64,000 nucleotides of DNA, taken from NCBI GenBank assembly GCA_905178155.1, contig CAJINV010000003.1:2623065-2687064 (forward strand), read 5' to 3'. Made by a program: the position numbers and the translations under genes. The DNA is from Amoebophrya sp. A120. Lineage: Eukaryota; Sar; Dinophyceae; Syndiniales; Amoebophryaceae. Shown piece by piece: positions 46,113 through 55,568 of this stretch (positions are counted from its first letter, which is position 1; each line of letters begins with the position of its first letter). The notes below the pieces were generated by a model, which was not told the origin of the DNA, did no database searches, and saw nothing but the letters and a program-made list of their open reading frames with translations.

Positions 46113-49100
46113 TCATTGCCGCTTGAGGTAGTTGTTCCAGTCGTCTTTTGCGGACGCCCTATCAAATGCAAATATGTCTGGGTCTGGAAGGATCCAAACT
46201 TGTCATGCTGTTTTTCTACTCTAAAAAAATCTGCATAGCATGACCAGCAAGAGCAGGAGCCCCGATTGTGCTACGCGGAAACGGCATTTGTCATGCGCAA
46301 TAGGCATCAGGATCAGGAAGCCTTCCAAAAATCCGTGATGCTAAGCCATGCACTACAGGCATCGTGGGGCATGTAAAATATGCATGACAAACCTGGCAAT
46401 CTTCCAGACCCAGACATTTTTGCAGTTGGTACACCCCAAGGCGGTACCACTGCGTCGCCGTGGTCTTGAAACCCTTTAACACCGGACAGGCACTGTGGAA
46501 GGAGAGGGACGCGGGGTCCGGATTGTAGGTGAACAGGAGGAGGCTGCCCTCTTTTGGGGTGTACTTGATTCGGTCTTTTGGGAACACGGTGGCGCCCCCG
46601 CGCTCCGGCTCGTTGCAGTACAACAGCGTGGTGCAGACCCGCATGCCCTTCTCCAGCTTCGGCAGGCCGCAGTTGCCGTCGCAGTGCGGGCGGTACTCGT
46701 AGCCCGCCTTGTAGTAGAGCCAGTTGATGGGTTCCTGTCCGGGCGTGTGCACGGGGTACTTGGTGAGCTGCCGAGTGACGTTGAAGAAGCGCAGCCCCAG
46801 TGTCCGCAGCAGCTTCTCTATCGGAATGAAAAATCCCCCTCCCCATATCAAAACGAAACTCTGTGATGCAGATTTGTGGCCACAAATCAGCTTTGTGATG
46901 GTAGAAGGCAAAAGATGCGGACTGTAGTGCTGCCTAAGGTGGAAAAGCCTTGCAGCTCCAGGATGACAGGAGGCAACTGGAAGTGGGAAACAGCATGACA
47001 GATTACCTGCAGTTTAGGCCGCAGCTTCGTCTCTTGGCCTTCGAGCAATACAAGTCGACTTGTGTACTAAAATACAGCATCACAAATTCGCGCATCTTCC
47101 GTTTCCGATATGGGGTGGGGGCTTTTTTCACTTTGATATTCTCGAAGTCGTCCGACAGCGCCGTCTCGTCCTCCACGTACTGGGGGAACATGTTGCGGCT
47201 CAGCGTCTATCAAATGCAAAAGCGTCTGGGTCTGGAAAGTTGGAACTTGTGATGCTAACTCTGGACTCTAAAAAAATCTGTATTGCATGACCAGCAAGAG
47301 GGGCCACGTTTGTGCTACGCGAGGAGGGCATTTGTCTTGCGGAAATGGCATCAGGAAGCCTTCCAAAAATCTGTGATGCTGGGTCATGCATTACATCAAG
47401 CATCATGGGTCATGCCAGACAAGCATGACAAGCCTTGCATTCTTCCAGACCCAGATATTTTTGCATTTGATAGCGTCCGCCGCGCCTTACTGTATCCGCC
47501 CTTGCTGGTCACGCTGGCGCGGGTCAGCTGGCCCGGCCCGCCGCGCGCGATCAGGGGCGCGCACTCGGCGCCGGTACCCTATTCACTGGAAAAAATCACA
47601 TGCCCTCTAGGTCGTGGTCTGCATATAAAGTACGCGCATTGAGGTCATCTTCATCTTCATGCCGAGTCGCGCATGCGCATCACAGCGCGCCGGCCTTCTG
47701 TGCAGCGTGAACAACGCATCGCAAGTGGTTTTTCGGCTGGTAATATATAGTTCGCGATGCGACGCTACTTAGTCTTACCATATCTATTTTGCACACTATT
47801 CCTGAAGTTGTTTGTGTTTCCATCGTCCACTAGCTGCACGACAAAAATGAAACTCACAAATCCTTTTACTGCAGTTCACAGATCCTTGCCGACGTATCCA
47901 CACAACGCATCTTCACAGATCCAGACCGAGACGTACATATTTTCCATGCATATGCCCACATCCTCGACGACAAACACGGACGGGTTTTCCCGCAACACGT
48001 GCACCCGCGCCGTGCGTCCGTCCGGCAGCGTCAAGGGGTCCGCTTCGCGAAGCGGGGTGGTGTCCGGCTGCACATTGCAAAGACGGAAATGCGACACCGA
48101 TTCCCACAGCTGGGGGAACCAGGTTCGCACGAACCCGGGCGGCATTCGAAACCGCGTGTCGGGAACGAGATCGGTAGTTTCGGTGTCATCGAGAGTGGTC
48201 GGTACCCTGCTGCCTTCTTTTGCACTAGTACTACTACCGACGGTTTTATTGGCCACATCGGCCTCGACGTCCTGAGGTACCGCTTGTACTTTCATCGGCA
48301 AGTACATGTTGTCCCCCAAGCATTTGTGAAAGTTCGCCAGGTCGTCCTCGTCGCTGCTAGAGCTCGTGCCTTCCGGGGCGCACTCGTTTGCAACGCCCGT
48401 GTTGGCGAAGAACACTTTCATTTCGTCCTCCATGAAAGTTCCCACACTCTTTCCATCGGGCGCAATGACGAGGAGAAAAAGCTCCCCCGGATAGGAAAAC
48501 TTGTGCTCCAGCAAAGGAGAAGGTGCAGCCACGCCGCCAAACCAACCGGACGAGGAGTCGTCATTTGAAGAGGATTTTTCGATTCCTGTGGACAAGACAA
48601 AAGCCGTGTTCGCGTCGGCCTTTACGCGAACCATACTCAGTGGCGCTTGCTGTGGTAGTCCTTCGGATGCGGGTGCAGCTGCTGTCGGCGCTGGCGGGAT
48701 AGCGAAGCGGACCGATCCCACCTCCGCCACCAGCTCCGCGGGCTGGCTAGCCAAGTTGAACACCACCATCTCGTCTGGCGCGTGGCTGCCCTCAGCGGGT
48801 TTCATCTTGGCAAAATCGCTAGAAGACTTCATCAAAACCGGGAGTCCCTCCGAAACCGCAGCAACCAGCTCCCCCCACTGCTGTCCGGGAATCTCGCTTT
48901 CCAGTTGCGCGATTTGTTGCTCGCTGAGGCAAGAAGAAGAACTTGCCCCAGCAGTCGCTCCATGATCCTCGTTCTGAGCATCTGCGCTGCACTTTGCGGA
49001 CGTGGCCGACGACGAGGATGTTAGTGCCCCGCGGCTGAGAATATCCCGCTTCAGTGCGGAGAAACGGAAGACCTCGGTCACGACCTTTTGCTGCTCGTCC

Positions 49101-49471
49101 AGGTCGGGCGCAATGACAAGCACCCCGAACTTACCAGCATCTCGGACAAAAACGTCGGAGGTGACCGCTCCATTTTCCGCCCACACGAGCCGGAAGGCGT
49201 CGTTCTCGTACGTATTCATGGAGTAGAAAACCGCTTGATGACCAGAAATCGCAGGTGGGACGCGCCCGACCTCCACACCGTCCACTGCGTCTGACGCGCG
49301 ATCTCGTGGAAGCCATCGCAACACAAATTCCCGAGGGCTTCGGTTTATGAACCACCATGGCAGGCTCACCGCCCTCACGAATGTGTTGCTTGATGGTGGT
49401 GATCCGAACAGGAAGAACACGCAAGCTGCGACGAAGATTCTTGGAGACATCGTCACTGTGGGCAAAAGCAT
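46113..49471 (-). CDS. prolyl 4-hydroxylase (2-oxoglutarate/Fe(II) dioxygenase)
   Basis: The predicted product is 701 aa from exons 49471-47960, 47578-47473, 47202-47139, 46813-46432 and 46154-46113 (2,106 nt). The first intron is GT-AG; the other three are introner elements. The start MSPRIFVAACVFFLFG looks like a secretory signal. Residues about 30-480 are an unrecognised beta-rich region. The C-terminal 210 residues are the catalytic domain. PSVFVVEDG leads into GAECAPLIARGG and KARRTLSRNMF. The iron ligands are H604 and D606 in HCDGN, with distal H667 in FHSACPVLKGFK; K677 would bind 2-oxoglutarate. TTATQWYRLG is also typical. It hydroxylates prolines in secreted proteins, probably in the ER or Golgi. 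Length before the catalytic domain is unusual. ATG is at 49469-49471. Confidence 0.92.
46160..46431. mobile_element. introner element, family A copy 6
   Basis: The ends are TATCAAATGCAAATATGTCT and the inverse of TACCAACTGCAAAAATGTCT. It is 272 bp long with flanks CGCCC and CACCC (4 of 5), which marks it as a worn copy. Removal gives WYRLG(V/A)-SAKDDWNNYL and the stop. Confidence 0.93.
46819..47138. mobile_element. introner element, family B copy 4
   Basis: The ends are TATCGGAATGAAAAATCCCC and the inverse of TATCAAAGTGAAAAAAGCCC. It is 320 bp long with a perfect TTCTC duplication. Removal gives LSDDFEK-LLRTLG in the P4H domain. Confidence 0.95.
47208..47472. mobile_element. introner element, family A copy 7
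   Basis: The ends are TATCAAATGCAAAAGCGTCT and the inverse of TATCAAATGCAAAAATATCT. It is 265 bp long with a perfect GCGTC duplication. Removal gives SKARRTL-SRNMFPQY. Confidence 0.95.
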
Positions 49472-49731
49472 CTGGTCGTATCGGAGAGAGGCACCGAAAC
49501 CAAGTCGTAAGCACTGGCACTGGCCGAGGACTGTAGCTCTTCGCCGGTTTTTAGCGTGTTGATGCGCGTTCCAACTTCAGGGCCATCCTTTGAAGGAAAA
49601 GACGAAACGACGCGCGTTCTTGGACCTATTTCAAAGTACGCAGCGCTCGTAGGTAGGTAGGTAGGTTTACTCAACTACGGAGTTATAATAGTCTATAGAG
49701 CTAATTTTTTGTTTTATAGACTGCGCTCTGA

Positions 49732-50727
49732 CTATTCAGCCAGATCATCCGCATCTGCCTGCTCCGGTGGCATTGCGGCTTTTTTCCCTTTGCAGCTCGC
49801 CTCGTGCTTCTGCATGTCGTCCACTTGCTTCATCATCAAGCGGGTGAGTTCGGTCATAGCGTCCTGGTCGTCCTCTTGTAGCTGCTTCTTGAACACGCCG
49901 CATTTCCGGCATTTGATTCCGAACTTGCCGCCCCGCGTCGTGTAGCATGCATCTGCAGGAACGTGGCACCGCGTTACGTAGGCGTTGGAGCCCATGAAGT
50001 ATCGCCCCTGGTTGCTGTCCCATATGTGCTCGCTCGGTACGAACTCGTTCGTTTTGATACGTTCCCCATTTTGATCATATCGCCAAATTTGACCATACTT
50101 GACATAGTCCCCCCGAGCATGTGCCATGGCATGCAGCTCCATCGCGCCGGCGCTCGACGTAAAGTGCTCGCGACAAATTTCACAGGTTATTTGCGGCACC
50201 GGCCCTGCACGCCTCCGCCCAGCCGGGGGCCGGCCTTTTCTTGCTTTCTCCTTGAGAATGCCAGGGTGGCGCGCGATGATCTCTGTCCGCATAGTTTTGG
50301 CTCGCTCCTCGTCGTCCTCTTCGTTTCTCTCCATCAGCGCTGCTTTGTGCTGAAGGTCGGGCGGTGGCATCGTGTGGCTGTTTTTACAGTGGGCCGCGAG
50401 TGCTTCGGGAAGGCGAAGGCTCTCCAAGTCTACTGCGAACTCACTGGGCTCCTCAAAGCACGGGGCGTTTGCAGGGCACCACAGACATCGTTTCTGTGTA
50501 AATACTTCAGGCATCAGCTCGGTCGGTGGCCGCTTGTAGTCGTCTAGTGCGGCTATGGTGTCCACCGCTGGATCCAGTCCGCTTGCTACCGCGTCCCGCT
50601 TGATCTGCGCCCTTGTTCTTTTTTCTCCGCTGCTTGAGCCAAAGTACTTAATTGCTAGCTTGTCAAGGTATTCTTCCCGCAGCTCCTCTCTCCGCTCCTG
50701 ATTCTTCTCAATCGCTCTGCAGTAGAA
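49732..50727 (-). CDS. zinc-finger protein, 5' end uncertain
   Basis: An open frame of about 330 codons ends at 49732. One clear C2H2 finger is present: ITCEICREHF followed by H-x3-H at ELHAMAHARG. Two looser Cys/His clusters flank it, KRCLWCPANAPC with HCKNSH before it and CRKCGVFKK with HEASC after it. A charged N-terminal part (CDFYCRAIEKNQERREELRE) precedes them. Such proteins usually bind nucleic acid or act in RNA processing; I cannot place the family. The frame is closed by TGA near 50745, so the first exon or the start codon lies further upstream or was not found. The GTG at 50563-50565 is internal and unlikely to be the start. Confidence 0.72.
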   Translation of the reverse strand, partial: FYCRAIEKNQERREELREEYLDKLAIKYFGSSSGEKRTRAQIKRDAVASGLDPAVDTIAALDDYKRPPTELMPEVFTQKRCLWCPANAPCFEEPSEFAVDLESLRLPEALAAHCKNSHTMPPPDLQHKAALMERNEEDDEERAKTMRTEIIARHPGILKEKARKGRPPAGRRRAGPVPQITCEICREHFTSSAGAMELHAMAHARGDYVKYGQIWRYDQNGERIKTNEFVPSEHIWDSNQGRYFMGSNAYVTRCHVPADACYTTRGGKFGIKCRKCGVFKKQLQEDDQDAMTELTRLMMKQVDDMQKHEASCKGKKAAMPPEQADADDLAE

Positions 50728-51145
50728 ATCGCAGCGTTGTAAATGACGTCATTGCTGTTCCTGTTTCGTACCAATCAAACAAAGACAGGCAAGAGCTTCG
50801 GCTACTTCTCTCGATAACATTGCAACCCGCATCATAAATTAATTTAGACCTCCTATCCACGCACTTGATGAGGCTCTACTCTTGTTACTCTCAACCGCAA
50901 TCCTTCGGCATCTTCAGTGAACACACATAGGTTTTCTGGTCTGGAAAGAAGTCGATGTCAGCTTATAGTGCTTGCGACATGAGACACGATGTGAGACGAC
51001 CATTTGTTGATCCAGCATGGTACTTCTAGCCGCCATCATCACAAACCCCTGCCACGACAGGATTCGTATCTTGTGGTTCGTTGTGTACTTCTTTACTTAT
51101 GTTCCAAGTGAAAGTCGGCATTATCGGGAGGTCAGCTTGCAAAAA

Positions 51146-54100
51146 TCAAGACTGGAACCGGCGCGCAGCCGCATCAGCTGCCAGTTGGCGCTGGTGTGCT
51201 TTGACACAATCGGCAGTGTCGTAAATGTACTCGAGTCGGCGAAACCACTTATTCGAATTTGGCCCGCACCCCTTTCCGCAGTAGGCACACGGGGGCCCCT
51301 TCAGGGCCTCCTCTTCCCGCCGCTGTCGCTCTTCGGCTTCTTTTCGCTCGTGCTCCTGCTTTTCCTTCTGATCCTGCTTGTTGGCCTTCGCGTTCTCCTT
51401 CTGCCGCTTTTTCTTCTCCTTCAGTTTTTGCTTCTTTGCGTTTTCGGACTCCTCTGTGATGGCTGGAGGGACCAAGCCTTCATCCCAATCGAGCGCTTCC
51501 GGATACAGGCCCCGAATTCGGCGAAACGCGTCGCGCACCGTCTGGTTTTTGGCCAAGTAGAAGGGAACGCGGCCCTTCGAATCTCGGGACGCGGGTCCGG
51601 CGCTACGGTTCCGCAGATTTTGAATGGTTTTCTTGATCTGCACGAGTCGAAGGCCATCCGTCTGCTGTGCCGGGTCCAACTCGTCTGGGTGAGAGGAACC
51701 CACGATTGGTACTGCGGCGGGAGAAAAACTTTCACTTTTCACTTTATTTCCGTCGCACTTGATGTCGTTATCGCCAACATGAAGATTATCATCTGCAGAT
51801 GGACTTCTGCTTGTGATCTCTTCCACCCTGATGTCGTTCTCAACCGCAGCAGGTCCTCTCGGTAGTACGCCATTGTTGCTTTGCTGCATCTCTTGATCGA
51901 CATGCTCCGCAGTCTCGTTCGTTTTCTTGCTTGTTTGCTCCGAAGGGTACACGAGCTGCCGCACCAGAGACGACGCGGCCGCAGTCAGCCCGAAGGGCAG
52001 GCGGGAGGGCGTAGCCGCGTTGGGGTTCTGTAGTAGGCTTCCCACTGACTGGGAGGTTGTTGTAGTATTTGGCATGATATTAGGCTGCTGGGGATTCATG
52101 ATGGCCCCGGCGGTCTGATAGTGTTGCGGATCGAAGTCAGTAGTGTCTGATCCGCCCGCAGCTGCGTGCGCGGACCAGTTGCTTTCAACTTCCCAACTGA
52201 CACTCCGCGGTGTCTTCTGCTCGGAAACCGAGGACATGGTGGTGACATTTTGATGCGGCTCTACTATCAAACCGTGGGCACCTCCAGAAGTGGTACAGTT
52301 ATTATTTCCCGTTCCGCCCTGGCTCAGTCCACCAAGCGTGCCCGTGGCCGAAGACGAGGCGGACGATGACGCGGGTGCGCCGGTCTCCGTGTGCAGCTTG
52401 TTAATACCCAGCGTCGCCAACGTGGACAAGTTTGCTCCGGGAAGCAGCGGCCCGCGGGTCGTGGTAGCCGTTCCGGGAAGTGTGGATTTTGGCGTGCTGC
52501 TAATTTCGCCTAACAGGCTAGCTTCCCTTGCCTCCTCGATGTTGCTGCGGAGACACATTTCGGTGAGTAGCCGCTCCACATCCGCGACCAGGCCCGCTTT
52601 TGCCGCCGCGTGCAGCGGCGTCCAAAGCGGGTCTTCTTCGGAGACATAGCCCCGCTCATCTTCTGGCGGGTCCTCGTTGAAATCCTTGGTGGCGTTTTTT
52701 CCCCTGGTGCCTCCTGTGTCGTGGTTTGTCGTCGCAGACTGGTCTCCGACTCCGGCCCGCAGATGCCCATACAAACGCTCGTCCGCGGAGCCGGTGCGGT
52801 TCCTTGTGCTGGTGGTTGAGCCACTGCTAGTTGTACAACCCGCCGACCCACCAACTCCAGCAGCGGCCGAAGCAGATTTCCGCAGAAAACCCGTGGAGGG
52901 AAACAGGTGCACGGTGCGGAGCTGCAACGCGAGCGCTTCCACCTCCGCGAGCGTGGATTTCTTCACCTGCAGGGGCAGTTTTCGGTACCCCTTCGCCTGC
53001 TTCGTACCGCCCGCAGCGGCGCTGCGGGGAGACAGTGGTTTTGGCTTGGCCCCGCGGGGGGAGGACACTTTATTCTGTTCGTCCGCGGCGCCGCCACAGA
53101 GCCCGGTGGGGAAGCACTTTACCAGTGTGGCGATCTGGTCGTGGCCACCGGACAGAAACAGGTCTCCCTTGCACTGGCGGAGGTCGCCCTCCCAGTCGCG
53201 AAAGAGAGTGCGCATGCTGTTCTCCAGCTGCTGCTCGCCGTACCGCCGCAGGGTGCTTCCCGCGGACTTGATGCTTTTTCCCGTGTTGTCTTTCGCGGAT
53301 TGCGAGCCCCCGGCCTTCGCGCGGACCGTGTACCGGCGGAAGGTCTTGTGCAGCAGGCAGCGGCCGTCCGCCGCCGAGAAGATGGCCCCCGAGAACCGGC
53401 CGCTGCGCAGAATCAGGATGGCGAAGTTGCGCGTTGCATCGGCCTGCGACAAGCGGGACGCGAGCTCCTCGTCTGCCTCCGCATCCGTCGGACGCTTACT
53501 CTCGAAAAACGCGGCGCACAGGGCCAGACCGGCGTTTTCGAAACACGTATCCAGCCGAACGAGGAAGGGAACCTGGTGTATCTGAATCTTTCGCCACTTG
53601 CTGACCACAAGGAATTGGTCCTCGTCGTAGGAATTTTGGGTTTCCATTTCCTCCCGGTGCCGTGTTTGTTTGTTCCTCTGCTGCCCACTCGTCGCAGTGA
53701 GTAGCTCCTCGTCCTCGGCCACCTGGGGAAGTCGGTTCATGCTTGGCTTAATATTCTGCTTCAATGCTCGAGAACAAACAACCGCCCCTGTGCCCGAGGT
53801 CGTGACCACACCACTGGCCAGCACGGTTGTAGTTCCAGTCGCCGAGGATTCGGCTATCCTCATCGCCACGTATTCATCGTCGGAGGAGCTCAACGGCTCA
53901 ACATTTTCGTCCTCGTCGTCGCCACTAGAGCTACCCGAGGACAACTCGTCCTCCCTGTTGTCATTCGTGGCGCGGCCTAGTATCGCGTTGCCACCAGCTG
54001 CTTTCAACATTTTCCCACCGGTCGTGGCCGCACCCATCAGGGAACTACTCGCGCCGCCAACTTGTCCCGAGCTCGTGTACTCCGAACGCAACTGGGCCAG

Positions 54101-54859
54101 AAACGCACGGCGTTCTTCCGGGCTCGCGTCCAGATTCACTGTGTCGCCAACCACGACGCGCCCCAGAACCGTGGAGACTCGGAGGTCGCTGCTGCTGGCG
54201 GAAGATCCATCATCCACCGTAAGACCCTGACCTTGCTGCTCGCTGTTTGATATAATTCCACGACCTTCTGCGGAGTTCTTCCCGAGCTTTTTTTCTTGTT
54301 CCAGGTACTCCTCCAACGCGCTTCGCGCCGTGGTGCACTTGCGTAAGCTGGCCAAGCTGGTGGTGTAGGTGTTGGACGATTTGGCGAACCGCACCTCGAG
54401 CCCGAACTTCTCCCGCATTTTCAGCGTGAACTCGTCTGGGGCCGCGGCTGCAGCACGCTTCGCGTCAAGAATATTCTTGTTCGGATTGTTTCCTCGCGGT
54501 GATTGGGTCGTTCTTTGGGCACTTGCTGCTGACGACGAAGATTCAGGTGTATTCATCTGCTGGGTCCCGGTCCTCGTTGTGCCAACGTCATCGGTAGTAG
54601 TTGTGCCAACCTGGTTTACAACAACTTCCGACACCGCCTCGAGAAGGGAGTTTTCGGGTTCATCGGGGGGTTCTACTCCCGTAGTTGGAGATGTTGACGC
54701 CGCGGTACCGACGGCCGCGACCAGCCCGTCAGAGGCGGTGATCTCGGAAAGCGGCAACGGCGGAGCGCCAGTGTCGCTGTCGGGGGCGATAGTTGTCACC
54801 ATATCCGTGCGCGAAAGCGAGGACGCCGACAGAGATCGCGGTGTAACCGGAGAATCCAT
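51146..54859 (-). CDS. ANKZF1/Vms1 peptidyl-tRNA hydrolase of ribosome quality control
   Basis: A single exon of 1,237 aa. The VLRF1 domain (about 405-650) shows FAILILRSGRFSGAIF, HKTFRRYTVRAKAGGSQ and AGSTLRRYGE. The Gln expected to act in hydrolysis is Q520 in GGSQ. Later come ankyrin-like residues (TPLHAAAKAGLVADVERLL, about 740-765), a long Lys/Glu coil, and a C-terminal Cys/His cluster (CAYCGKGCG ... DCVKAHQRQL) that fits the Vms1-associated treble clef. The family releases nascent chains from stalled 60S subunits and acts with Cdc48/p97. The N-terminal C2H2 finger of animal ANKZF1 is not seen; about 400 residues of low complexity replace it. No introner element interrupts this gene, unlike most neighbours. 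ATG is at 54857-54859. Confidence 0.93.
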   Translation of the reverse strand: MDSPVTPRSLSASSLSRTDMVTTIAPDSDTGAPPLPLSEITASDGLVAAVGTAASTSPTTGVEPPDEPENSLLEAVSEVVVNQVGTTTTDDVGTTRTGTQQMNTPESSSSAASAQRTTQSPRGNNPNKNILDAKRAAAAAPDEFTLKMREKFGLEVRFAKSSNTYTTSLASLRKCTTARSALEEYLEQEKKLGKNSAEGRGIISNSEQQGQGLTVDDGSSASSSDLRVSTVLGRVVVGDTVNLDASPEERRAFLAQLRSEYTSSGQVGGASSSLMGAATTGGKMLKAAGGNAILGRATNDNREDELSSGSSSGDDEDENVEPLSSSDDEYVAMRIAESSATGTTTVLASGVVTTSGTGAVVCSRALKQNIKPSMNRLPQVAEDEELLTATSGQQRNKQTRHREEMETQNSYDEDQFLVVSKWRKIQIHQVPFLVRLDTCFENAGLALCAAFFESKRPTDAEADEELASRLSQADATRNFAILILRSGRFSGAIFSAADGRCLLHKTFRRYTVRAKAGGSQSAKDNTGKSIKSAGSTLRRYGEQQLENSMRTLFRDWEGDLRQCKGDLFLSGGHDQIATLVKCFPTGLCGGAADEQNKVSSPRGAKPKPLSPRSAAAGGTKQAKGYRKLPLQVKKSTLAEVEALALQLRTVHLFPSTGFLRKSASAAAGVGGSAGCTTSSGSTTSTRNRTGSADERLYGHLRAGVGDQSATTNHDTGGTRGKNATKDFNEDPPEDERGYVSEEDPLWTPLHAAAKAGLVADVERLLTEMCLRSNIEEAREASLLGEISSTPKSTLPGTATTTRGPLLPGANLSTLATLGINKLHTETGAPASSSASSSATGTLGGLSQGGTGNNNCTTSGGAHGLIVEPHQNVTTMSSVSEQKTPRSVSWEVESNWSAHAAAGGSDTTDFDPQHYQTAGAIMNPQQPNIMPNTTTTSQSVGSLLQNPNAATPSRLPFGLTAAASSLVRQLVYPSEQTSKKTNETAEHVDQEMQQSNNGVLPRGPAAVENDIRVEEITSRSPSADDNLHVGDNDIKCDGNKVKSESFSPAAVPIVGSSHPDELDPAQQTDGLRLVQIKKTIQNLRNRSAGPASRDSKGRVPFYLAKNQTVRDAFRRIRGLYPEALDWDEGLVPPAITEESENAKKQKLKEKKKRQKENAKANKQDQKEKQEHERKEAEERQRREEEALKGPPCAYCGKGCGPNSNKWFRRLEYIYDTADCVKAHQRQLAADAAARRFQS

Positions 54860-55568
54860 TGCTGTACGTAAGTTGTGCTGCTGTACTATACAATCAGAGA
54901 AGACTCTTGAGGACTCGAAAGACCAAACGCGTAAATAGAAGCTTGTCTAATGTGTAGTTCTTGGCGGGTATGTATGTCGACAATGAGATGGTATACAAGG
55001 TTTATGCGTGCTACTTCAGATCAAGATGTATGTGCGTACGATAATTTGTTCGTTGAAAGACAAAGAATGTCATCAATAATATGTCGCTAAATGAGACATA
55101 GTGCTGTACAAGGAAAAAGAAAAACTTGATTTTTGGTAGTACTAGATTTGGCTGCATCTCATGCTCATGCTCGTCATGAGCCGCGTTCGCGTAGTGAGTT
55201 GCGTTTCGAAGAAAACACACCAGCAACATTTCTTTGCACAATAATTTTCTTTTGCGGTCAACACCGATTTTTGGGATCTTCGTCAATGTCAATTTTATTG
55301 ATTTTCATTTTGGGTAAATCTTCTTGTTCTCATCCGCGGGTCCAAGAGAGTTTTTGCTTCAAGCTCAACCACGTAAATGCGTACGGTACTTGTTTTTCGC
55401 GTGCTACTCGAGAAAATTGATCAGTCTTGTAAAGCGATAATGCTTCTAAGTCACTGAGCCACCTGATGATGAATGATAACGTTGATGTCTGTGATGCAAA
55501 GGCCTACTCAGAGGCCACGACGCAGAATGTCACTTTCAGAGAATGACGATAAACGTGCTTACGCAACA
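54860..55568. other. intergenic, nothing identified
   Basis: About 700 bp of AT-richer sequence with only short, non-conserved ORFs. Confidence 0.5.

Noticed and set aside
50634-50652. TTTGGCTCAAG, resembling the end of the dinoflagellate spliced leader, on the minus strand
   Set aside because: Only 11 bases match, the rest does not, and it lies inside a frame that looks coding on both sides (KLAIKYFGSSSGEK).
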